Below, piece by piece: positions 22,650 through 29,397 of a DNA stretch of 38,171 bases; the first letter of the stretch is position 1, and each line of letters begins with the position of its first letter. Location of the stretch: the IMG/VR virus record IMGVR_UViG_3300007517_000168, positions 1-38,171 of that record, one strand, 5' to 3'. Position numbers and translations under genes: made by a program. Under the pieces are notes generated by a model that made no database searches, was not told the DNA's origin, and saw only the letters and a list, made by a program, of their open reading frames with translations. Origin of the DNA: a virus.

Positions 22650-23435
22650 TTATTGACGGATACGAGCGGTTCCCTTGGCAATGGCTGACAGGTCGGCTTT
22701 ACCCTTTCTAGCAGATTCAGCAGAATAGACACGCTGGGTGGAACTGCCGGGAGCTTGACGTGGATTCATACCAGAACCACCCGCCGCTCTCTCAGGCTCA
22801 AACAAGAACCCAGAGTTGCCCATCTTTAGTTCCAACAACTTTTCTTGGAGATGCTTAGACTTTCCTTCGGTATTGAGTTCTACGTTGCCAGAGGTATCCA
22901 TGACTTCAATGGAGCCATCTTCGTTAACACGGAGTCTAGGCTTCAGGTAGCTCAGGGCGATATCAACGGGAGCAGCAGTTTCAGATTGCAACTCTCCTGA
23001 TATGATCGGGCGCATTCCGCCTTGGGCATAGAAAGCCTTTTCAAAAGCAGTACTCAACAGAACATCGTTGTATCTGTCTTGGAATGTCTTAGCTTTCTTT
23101 GTCGCAGTCTCGATCTCTACGTCTTTTCTACGCTTCAGTTCCTCCCAGTTGTTCTTCTTGGAGAGGTCTTCTTCTTGTCTCTTTCGGTCAGATTCAAGGA
23201 GAGCCTCGTATCTAGCGGGGTCAATAGCCTTATAGGTGTCCAGTTGTGCTTCGAGTTCAGCAGCCCTCTTAGCTGAAGCCTTTTCTCTTTGGCTGGCTTG
23301 CTCTCTTTCGGAACGCTCCTTTCTTAGTGCCCCTAGGAGTTGGTTGGGGTCTTTGCTCTCTGCGCTGGAATCGGTTGTTACAGTAGTATCTGTGCTTAAG
23401 TCTTCAGAGGTGGAGAGGTTGTTAGGGTCAGGCAT
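22650..23435 (-). CDS. Phage scaffold/capsid assembly protein
   Basis: The 261-residue protein has an acidic Ser/Thr N-terminus, a long charged coiled-coil region (~30-130: RKERSEREQASQREKASAK, then KRRKDVEIETATKKAKTFQ), a short folded part (YAQGGMRP...), and a Gly/Gln-rich basic tail. This is the typical pattern of tailed-phage scaffolds. The portal gene is divergent next door, which fits. No major capsid gene follows immediately downstream, unlike in most phages. Control comes from the interlocked motif region 23454-23491. Confidence 0.75.
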   Translation of the reverse strand: MPDPNNLSTSEDLSTDTTVTTDSSAESKDPNQLLGALRKERSEREQASQREKASAKRAAELEAQLDTYKAIDPARYEALLESDRKRQEEDLSKKNNWEELKRRKDVEIETATKKAKTFQDRYNDVLLSTAFEKAFYAQGGMRPIISGELQSETAAPVDIALSYLKPRLRVNEDGSIEVMDTSGNVELNTEGKSKHLQEKLLELKMGNSGFLFEPERAAGGSGMNPRQAPGSSTQRVYSAESARKGKADLSAIAKGTARIRQ

Positions 23436-23453
23436 AGGAAGGCTCCTAATGAT

Positions 23454-23463
23454 GGGGAAAATA
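23454..23463 (+). promoter_or_regulatory. GGGGAAAATA late-type motif for the portal gene
   Basis: The rightward copy is 28 nt before the portal ATG. Its mirror image at 23482-23491 faces left, so the two motifs form a 10-bp inverted repeat and their transcripts would overlap. Confidence 0.55.
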
Positions 23464-23481
23464 GGATTAATAACTTATAGA

Positions 23482-23491
23482 TATTTTCCCC
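23482..23491 (-). promoter_or_regulatory. GGGGAAAATA late-type motif for the scaffold gene
   Basis: The leftward copy lies 46 nt before the scaffold ATG and directly abuts the portal ATG on the other strand. If it is a core promoter, occupancy by RNA polymerase would exclude the portal promoter. Confidence 0.55.
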
Positions 23492-24889
23492 ATGATCCCA
23501 CAGTTAGCGAAAACACTGTTCCGAAAAGACAACGACGATAAGAATTCGCCCGATTTTATATGCGAAGATTACCGGAGAATGGAACCCAAACTTACCTTCG
23601 TGGCTGACATGTGGGAAGGTAGGAATCTATGGACTGGATTGGGCTCGGAACCTTTCGACCTAGCCAAGTCAGATATGTATTTGCCAAGAGAAAAAAACGA
23701 GCCAGAAGGTAGTTATCGTAATCGACTGCGGCGAAGTTATTTCTCAAGGAGATTCAGGCAAGCCATTGAGAACTTCTGTGGATACCTGTCCAGGTTCTCA
23801 ACGCAGAAAGAGACACCCTTGACTCTCCAAGAGAACATAGGCGACGTTGACCTCAGAGGGAACTCTCTGGCAATGTTTCTCCAAGGATGCAACGAGGCAG
23901 CCCTGAGAGACGAGAGATGCTTCGTTCTCGTTGAGTTTCCTAGGGCGGGAGAGTTTGCCAGTTTTGCAGAAGAACGTAGTGCTGGACTTCGCCCTTACTT
24001 GGTACGCATAGATGCAAGGAATGTTATCAACTGGGTAATGATCGAAGACAGGTTGGAACAGGTGACTATCCGTGAGTCCGTGGAAGTCAGAGACGGTAAT
24101 TTTGGCACAAAGATTCTAACAAGATTCAAAGTCCTTTACCCCGGCTACTACGAAGTCTATGAACAAGATGAAGACGGGAATACGTTCTTGATTGAGCCCG
24201 GAGCTATCGAGACTGGCTCGGCTGAGATTCCGTTAATGTCATGGAGCCTAACAGGAGACGTGGAGTTTTTCACTGGTGATCCACCCCTTTATGATTTGGC
24301 TGAGTTGAATCTAAAGCTCTACCAGAAAGTCTCTGAGAAAGACGAGATCATGCACAGATGCAATATGCCAATCCTGCAACTAACTGAGAAGTACCCAAGC
24401 ACATCACCGGATGGGCAGAACCCTAGCTTGGCTTTGACTCCCAGTGAGTGCTTGTGGAACTTAGAAGCCAAGTTCATTGAACCTACAGGGGCAGCCTTGA
24501 AGTTGACCTTGGCTGATATCGAAGCCTTGGAGTCCGAGATAACAGAGAGAACCTTGAGCTTCTTGCCAACTACGACATCTAGGACAGCTACGGAAGTCCA
24601 ACTCCAAGCAGCTTCGAGCCAAGCAGGATTAACTAACTGGGCAAGAAGGATCGAGACCAATGTTCACAAGATTATTGATCTGTGGACAGCCTGGACTGGC
24701 GAAGAACCCAGTGGCGGAATCAACGTTGTCGATGAACTAATCAAGGAACGAATGACCGAAGCACAAGCCAAGTTCCTAATGGAGTTGGCTGGCAGTGGGA
24801 TCATAACTAACGAGGAACTTCTAGCCCAGCTAAGGGATGGTGGCATCCTTCCAGAGAGTCTATTTAGATCAAGAGTCGGGGATGACTGA
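23492..24889 (+). CDS. Portal protein (DUF4055-like)
   Basis: The 465-residue protein resembles DUF4055 portals. A helical N-terminus is followed by AIENFCGYLSRF at ~91-102, a beta-rich middle, the conserved DLAELNLKLYQKVSEKDEIMH helix (~271-291), then a RTATEVQLQAAS segment, and a C-terminal helical wing with TEAQAKFLMELAGSG. Portals form the ring through which DNA enters. The adjacent divergent gene is the scaffold. It overlaps the convergent gene at 24869 by 21 bp. Confidence 0.78.
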   Translation: MIPQLAKTLFRKDNDDKNSPDFICEDYRRMEPKLTFVADMWEGRNLWTGLGSEPFDLAKSDMYLPREKNEPEGSYRNRLRRSYFSRRFRQAIENFCGYLSRFSTQKETPLTLQENIGDVDLRGNSLAMFLQGCNEAALRDERCFVLVEFPRAGEFASFAEERSAGLRPYLVRIDARNVINWVMIEDRLEQVTIRESVEVRDGNFGTKILTRFKVLYPGYYEVYEQDEDGNTFLIEPGAIETGSAEIPLMSWSLTGDVEFFTGDPPLYDLAELNLKLYQKVSEKDEIMHRCNMPILQLTEKYPSTSPDGQNPSLALTPSECLWNLEAKFIEPTGAALKLTLADIEALESEITERTLSFLPTTTSRTATEVQLQAASSQAGLTNWARRIETNVHKIIDLWTAWTGEEPSGGINVVDELIKERMTEAQAKFLMELAGSGIITNEELLAQLRDGGILPESLFRSRVGDD

Positions 24890-25150
24890 TGGGAGCGCAG
24901 ATACGGCAATAGGTCTCCCGTCAACCTTAAAGGCTTTCCCCATGTACTTAATTTCAGTAGCCCCCAGTGAACAACTGCCGGGGTTGGTTATCTGTGTGGC
25001 TCCGATTTCGATGCCCTCAACATCGCCTCCACCAATGGCTGAGATGAAGTTTTCATCGTCAATGTCTTGTTCCCAATCGACAGAGTAGGCTATGCCTTTG
25101 TACAAGTTGTAATTGTTCTTGCCTCGAAACGTGGTACTACAGTCTTCCAT
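24869..25150 (-). CDS. Small hypothetical virion-operon protein, 93 aa
   Basis: The ATG starts 2 bp after the stop of the 922-residue protein, so the two are coupled. The product is acidic and Gly/Ile-rich with two Cys and no known motif. Its 3' end overlaps the portal gene by 21 bp in a convergent arrangement. Confidence 0.55.
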   Translation of the reverse strand: MEDCSTTFRGKNNYNLYKGIAYSVDWEQDIDDENFISAIGGGDVEGIEIGATQITNPGSCSLGATEIKYMGKAFKVDGRPIAVSALPSVIPDS

Positions 25151-25152
25151 AA

Positions 25153-27921
25153 TTACCTAAATGATGGTTGAGCGATTGCGTTGTGAATATAGACGACTCC
25201 CGTCCTTTGGTCGGTCCCATCGGAGATAGTGTATCTCAGTTTTGCTGTGTATGCCCCGTGAGGTCGACCAGTTCTGACGTAGTTATCAGCCCAGACCGCA
25301 GTGAAAGCCGCAGCGTCAAACCCAGTGAAGCTCCCTAGGGGATTGAAACCCCAAGCACTGCCTAGTCGAGCGGGTGTAGGCAAGAGGGCTCCGCCGGGAA
25401 CCAGTATAACACCGTCCTCAACACCTACGGATTCAAACTCCACATTGACCAGAGTTCGGGTTCTCCCTTCCATAACTTGGGGGATATTGCCCCACGCATC
25501 ACCAGCCCCGATATTAAGGGTCTGGGGAGGTAAGTTAATTTGTTGTACCATGTTTCCCCGGAACTCATAGAGCAGGTTCGGGGTAATCATTGACGCATTG
25601 AGTGTAATGGTATTGCTTGCAGTACTGGCTCCATCATCTATTGTGTAGTTGAAAACAATCGTGTACAAGTTAGTGGAATCGCCCTTATAGACAAAGGTTA
25701 GAGCATCGGTATCCCAACTCAATACAGAGCCAGAACCACCCGCCGTCACAGAGGCAAAAGTAATGTTTGTCAGCTTCGGAATCAGAGCCGGATCGGAACC
25801 CTGAATGAACGGGGAGAGGTTGAACGTGTGGTTCGTAGTGGAGACGCCGAATCTCGTGGTCGGGATGTCGAACTTCGCAGGTTTAGCTTGGGCAGGATCG
25901 ATCGGGTTGTAGTCGTGCGCCCATATCTTTTGCCAGTCGTCCTGATTGGAAGTGACCTCTTCTGGGTTAGTGAACTTCTCTGGCTCTGAAAGAGTCATCG
26001 TCTCCCTGTCTAACTCCCAAGTGGTAATCGTACACCAAGGACGGTTCTTAAGCTCTAGGGCTTTGTACCCGTATTCCTTGGAAGCCTTGACGGTCACAAA
26101 GATTTTCTCTGGTGTGCTGCTCAGGTAAGCCTCATAAGGATCGTCCTTGTTCAACTCGGTGATCTTGATCGGAGTCTCGGAGATTCCACCCAGCCAGAAT
26201 ACGATTATCGCTTTCCCCGGCTTCTTTGTACTCTTGTTCCGAGGGGACAGCCAAAAGGGAAGGTTCTGTCCAAGGGTTGTGTAGGCTTCCCTTCCTTGAT
26301 CGTTGCCAGAGTCTCTATTCGGATGAGTCCAAGGAACGTAGGCTGCTCTGAACGCTGCCTTGTCCACGATATTGTCGTCCTCTGGGCTTAGGAATTCGGC
26401 TACTCTAGCGAGACTGGCGGTTCCCGATCTGTAAATGAAGCCATCCTCACGGAAGGTCGAATTCGGGAGTAGGTCAATAACTACGTTCCCTTTGAACTCT
26501 GGGTTGAGCTTACTACCCTCCCAGTGTAATAGATACCCATGAGCCTCATCTTTTACCCCTACAGCATCGGAAGGAGGAGCAATGAACCCCAACTGCATCA
26601 ACCTGTCCCCTTCCCCTTGGTAAGTGTAGCCTGGTCCAGATGCGTTAGACCCCGGCTCATGCGAAAAGCGGGTCACTCCGTCCATGACAGACCAACTACC
26701 GAGGGTTGGCAGGAGGTTTGGCAATGGCATCCTGATTTTACCGTCAGGATGCTCTATGGCACTTGAGAGTCCATGAGCATACATAGATACAGATGGACTT
26801 ACTGGGTTTGGAGCGTTGAGCTTGCTTACTGTGAATGTTTTATTGGCTGAATCGCCATAGACCCAAGGAACCCACTCAACTTGGAGGGACACTCCGGTTG
26901 TCGGTAGAATTATATCTTGACATACCCTTTGCACGATGCCTTTTCGGGTCTCGGAGAATGGGCAAATGTAACTTCCACTAAGGTGGGGGAGAATCATAGA
27001 TGCGTCTGCACCTGCTAAGAGATCAGCCGCAGCCGTCGCAAAAATGTCCCCCCGCCAGAAGGTGATGCCATACGCTAAACTCATCCCCAGTGTAGGATGC
27101 TTGATGGCAGTTGCTCCGGTTATAGCTACCTCATTGTTCAGAGCTACAGCTTGGGCGTACTGAGTATCCAAAAAGGAATGAACACCCGGATCGCTCCAAA
27201 AAGTGGCGGGATACCCGTCCATCCTGAAGATCACAGAAACCCCCGCCCTTAACAACTCGATAATCGTTGAGTTAATGAAAGAGATGGGATGTACCTTGTC
27301 TCCAGCCTGAAGGAACGGGACAAACGGATCGCCGAACTCTGATACCCTCACTACGCAGACGACGACATCAGCGATATCTTTGCGCCCGTCAAGGATATCG
27401 TAGAGAGGAGTCCACCTGAGTTCTACCGCCTCTCCTAACAGATTCCCCGGCTCTTTCTCCCCTGAGCCATCGCACACTGCCTGAAAGCCTGTCTGCCCTC
27501 TTACCGTGACTTTCTTGTAAGTAGTGCAGCGACATTCAACTGGCTCTTCCTTGTTGTCATCGCTAATATATAGAATAGCCATGCTGCCGGAGTCTAATTC
27601 CTTGGCGGGTTTCCTAGTCCTGCCTCCTTGTTCGTCTTCGACATTCTCTGGACGATCAGGGGCATTGAGCCAGTCGATAGCAGTAGTACCACCGGGAGCT
27701 TCGGTAGCCCTAACGAATGTTCCCTTAGGATGCCCACACTTGAAAATCCTTTGAGCCGTAGCAGAACCACCATCCGGCAGGGCGACAATATCTAACCCAG
27801 TGCCGGGATCAATGGCATCGAGTCTCGCCGAAGTCATTGGAGGCTCTTGGGAGAGAGAGTCTGTGTATGCTTGCTTCTGCTGGTGTCGAAGAATGGCTAG
27901 TTGCTCTTCTCTGCTCGTCAT
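25153..27921 (-). CDS. Large virion protein with shared N-terminal module, 922 aa
   Basis: The start at 27921 is chosen over a frame reaching 28059, because GGGGAATATA lies 15 nt upstream and the N-terminus then matches the 89-aa protein at 16336. Residues 1-~80 are that shared module (QQKQAY, DPGTG, DGG). The middle ~350 residues include a Cys-containing stretch (VECRCTTYK) and an aromatic-rich domain. The last ~250 residues look like Ig/cadherin-type beta modules (SVTAGGSGSVLSWD; FNYTIDDGASTAS). No enzyme motif was found. It is most likely a tail, baseplate or receptor-facing protein. Confidence 0.6.
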   Translation of the reverse strand: MTSREEQLAILRHQQKQAYTDSLSQEPPMTSARLDAIDPGTGLDIVALPDGGSATAQRIFKCGHPKGTFVRATEAPGGTTAIDWLNAPDRPENVEDEQGGRTRKPAKELDSGSMAILYISDDNKEEPVECRCTTYKKVTVRGQTGFQAVCDGSGEKEPGNLLGEAVELRWTPLYDILDGRKDIADVVVCVVRVSEFGDPFVPFLQAGDKVHPISFINSTIIELLRAGVSVIFRMDGYPATFWSDPGVHSFLDTQYAQAVALNNEVAITGATAIKHPTLGMSLAYGITFWRGDIFATAAADLLAGADASMILPHLSGSYICPFSETRKGIVQRVCQDIILPTTGVSLQVEWVPWVYGDSANKTFTVSKLNAPNPVSPSVSMYAHGLSSAIEHPDGKIRMPLPNLLPTLGSWSVMDGVTRFSHEPGSNASGPGYTYQGEGDRLMQLGFIAPPSDAVGVKDEAHGYLLHWEGSKLNPEFKGNVVIDLLPNSTFREDGFIYRSGTASLARVAEFLSPEDDNIVDKAAFRAAYVPWTHPNRDSGNDQGREAYTTLGQNLPFWLSPRNKSTKKPGKAIIVFWLGGISETPIKITELNKDDPYEAYLSSTPEKIFVTVKASKEYGYKALELKNRPWCTITTWELDRETMTLSEPEKFTNPEEVTSNQDDWQKIWAHDYNPIDPAQAKPAKFDIPTTRFGVSTTNHTFNLSPFIQGSDPALIPKLTNITFASVTAGGSGSVLSWDTDALTFVYKGDSTNLYTIVFNYTIDDGASTASNTITLNASMITPNLLYEFRGNMVQQINLPPQTLNIGAGDAWGNIPQVMEGRTRTLVNVEFESVGVEDGVILVPGGALLPTPARLGSAWGFNPLGSFTGFDAAAFTAVWADNYVRTGRPHGAYTAKLRYTISDGTDQRTGVVYIHNAIAQPSFR

Positions 27922-27936
27922 AAACTTCTTTAGTTT

Positions 27937-27946
27937 TATATTCCCC
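27937..27946 (-). promoter_or_regulatory. GGGGAATATA late-type motif upstream of 27921
   Basis: The motif is 15 nt before the ATG. TGGCTCTC at the edge of repeat copy 3 lies 31 nt upstream. This supports 27921 over 28059 as the true start. Confidence 0.6.
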
Positions 27947-27977
27947 AATAAGAAATCGGGGAGAGGAAATGGAGTAG

Positions 27978-28175
27978 GAGAGCCAGTAATCGGACGAGAA
28001 AATGTAATCGGCGGGTAAATGGCTGAAACCCTTGTCCAATAGGGTCTAAGCCCGTCCACGAGAATCCCAAAACTATACAGAGAATAAGGCTTCTCATGGA
28101 CGCTAATATAGAGTACTTTCTTGAGTAAAAAGCCTCTCTATAATACAGACATTACCCCTTTCTATACTGGCTCTC
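27978..28175 (+). repeat. ~195-bp intergenic repeat, copy 3 (direct)
   Basis: The ends are GAGAGCCAGT (27978-27987) and ACTGGCTCTC (28166-28175). The internal inverted repeat is GTCCACGAGAA (28054-28064) with TTCTCATGGAC (28091-28101). Two TAATCGG words lie near the left end. The right half is closest to copy 2, with TATTCTTAATATT continuing beyond the end. It separates divergent genes at 27921 and 28301. Confidence 0.85.
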
Positions 28176-28264
28176 TATTCTTAATATTTATCCTAATTAC
28201 GGGTTCGAGATCGTTGAGTGCGAAGATGCCTCTCAGGATAGATGTTATTCGTTTACGTTATTGT

Positions 28265-28270
28265 TAGAAT
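28265..28270 (+). promoter_or_regulatory. Possible -10 (TAGAAT) of the 28301 gene
   Basis: TAGAAT lies 30 nt before the ATG and is followed by a GTAGCAAC block also seen after the ParM -10. No good -35 is present at 17 bp, so an activator may be needed. The leader ends with AACTGGAGCTTCTC, as for ParM. Confidence 0.45.
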
Positions 28271-28300
28271 CGTAGCAACAACGTAACTGGAGCTTCTCAA

Positions 28301-28549
28301 ATGTCTAGCCAAACCACTTCTTCTCTCGCCGATGCCTACGCCGAATTCATTAATTCCTCTGCTAATCGTGGTTCGATCCAGACTACCGAAACTGGTAGGG
28401 ATATCTGCGTCAGAATCGAAAAGCTACCTCCCGGACAGATAGACGCTTTCCAAGCTACCTTAGAAGGCAAGGGCTCCCGTGAAACCATTGGATTCCCTGA
28501 CTGTCAATCTATGGGGAACTGGTTGAACCACTATCTAGGGCAACACTAG
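28301..28549 (+). CDS. Small hypothetical protein co-regulated with ParM, 82 aa
   Basis: GGAG about 8 nt upstream supports the ATG. The protein has a Ser/Thr-rich first third, a strand ICVRIEKL, a helix (GQIDAFQATLEG) and a final WLNHYLGQ helix. No family is recognised. Its leader matches that of ParM, which suggests expression with the maintenance genes rather than the virion genes. The end overlaps the tail chaperone extension at 28509 by 41 bp. Confidence 0.6.
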   Translation: MSSQTTSSLADAYAEFINSSANRGSIQTTETGRDICVRIEKLPPGQIDAFQATLEGKGSRETIGFPDCQSMGNWLNHYLGQH

Positions 28550-28979
28550 CCTTCTTCTCTGGGGCTGCCAATCTGAGCAAGTCCCAGTCTAGTGCGTCTC
28601 GACCCCAAGCAGGCATTTTCGGTTTTAACTCAATGGCTAACGCAGCAACCTCTGGATCGACAATCTCCAGAGCCTTCATCCGATTCAATTTCTTCTCCCA
28701 CGGATTAACCATGTCGTAATAATCCTGTGGCTTCTTCCATCCGGCAGCCCCAGCAATAAAGACCCCTAGGGTAGCAAGGGGGGAATGGTTAGCGCTCAAG
28801 GCTTGCATCTCAGCCTCTCGCAATTCCTTGAGTGCTTTTTCTATTAAATGCAAAGGACAACTGGCAAAGTTTGCGGCACTGAAGGTATCGCAGTTAGGGT
28901 AGCCATGTTGAATCTGTAGGAAGACACTGCCCCAATCTACTTCTTCTCCGCTTCCACCTTCACCTCTTTTTTTTTCTCG
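28509..28979 (-). CDS. Tail chaperone extension (GT-like), read by -1 frameshift
   Basis: This frame has no ATG near its start. It is open from just after a stop at 28980-28982, through the A9 run at 28967-28975, to 28509. It begins as EKKRGEGGSGEEVDWGSVFL and includes a well-formed domain (NCDTFSAANFASCPLHLIEKA). It can only be translated fully if ribosomes shift by -1 from the gene at 28937-29326, giving a fusion of about 272 residues. This copies the lambda gpG/gpGT arrangement. A TTG at 28853 could start a shorter form but would lose the conserved-looking first part. Confidence 0.72.
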   Translation of the reverse strand, partial: REKKRGEGGSGEEVDWGSVFLQIQHGYPNCDTFSAANFASCPLHLIEKALKELREAEMQALSANHSPLATLGVFIAGAAGWKKPQDYYDMVNPWEKKLNRMKALEIVDPEVAALAIELKPKMPAWGRDALDWDLLRLAAPEKKASVALDSGSTSSP

Positions 28980-29326
28980 TCAGGAACCGACTCTACCCAT
29001 CGAGCTTGCTCTTTCAAGAAGAAGTCGAGGATGTCCATCATCATTGATTCAGTCATAGGATGTCCTTGAATATCCATGATCTCTTCGTCTGTGGTCTTCT
29101 CGTCGAGCTTGAATCTAAACCTCAGCAGCGCACACACTAGCGAGAGAGAGTACTGGGTCATCGTAGCAGTCTCGTTCTGTAGGGTCAGGTTCAGTGCAGC
29201 CCACACTTGGAACTCTTGCCAAGTCAGGGAGCCGTACCGGGGAATCTCAATAGAGATACCCATAGAGTCGGTGATTTTCTCAGTCCTCTGTAGGATTCCA
29301 GAGACAATAAAGGGGAGCTTAGACAT
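28937..29326 (-). CDS. Tail assembly chaperone (G-like), 129 aa
   Basis: The start is the ATG at 29326. A TTG at 29368 lies across the GGGGAAGATA motif and is unlikely. The protein is mainly helical and ends in a charged Lys/Glu tail encoded across an A9 run. Such proteins bind the tape measure during tail assembly, and its position beside the tape measure gene supports this. Here it follows the tape measure instead of preceding it. A fraction of ribosomes should shift at the A9 run into the overlapping -1 frame. Confidence 0.72.
   Translation of the reverse strand: MSKLPFIVSGILQRTEKITDSMGISIEIPRYGSLTWQEFQVWAALNLTLQNETATMTQYSLSLVCALLRFRFKLDEKTTDEEIMDIQGHPMTESMMMDILDFFLKEQARWVESVPDEKKKEVKVEAEKK
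28967..28975 (-). other. A9 slippery site for programmed -1 frameshifting
   Basis: On the minus strand the zero frame reads GAG AAA AAA AAA GAG. The heptamer A AAA AAA lets both tRNAs re-pair after slipping back one base. The -1 frame is open from here to 28509 and has no start codon of its own before the TTG at 28853. Confidence 0.72.
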
Positions 29327-29356
29327 ACTGTTACAGGGGATGAAGTTTTCTATAAC

Positions 29357-29366
29357 TATCTTCCCC
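29357..29366 (-). promoter_or_regulatory. GGGGAAGATA late-type motif upstream of tail chaperone
   Basis: The motif is 30 nt before the ATG at 29326. TGGCTCTC (plus-strand GAGAGCCA, 29379-29386) lies 12 nt upstream, the tightest pairing in the window. It gives the chaperones a promoter separate from the tape measure. Confidence 0.6.
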
Positions 29367-29397
29367 AATACGGAATTAGAGAGCCAAATAGAAGGTT

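Noticed and set aside
28509-28853. The 28853 TTG as the start of an independent 114-aa gene
   Set aside because: The frame is open and protein-like upstream to the A9 run with no ATG, so a frameshift fusion explains it better.
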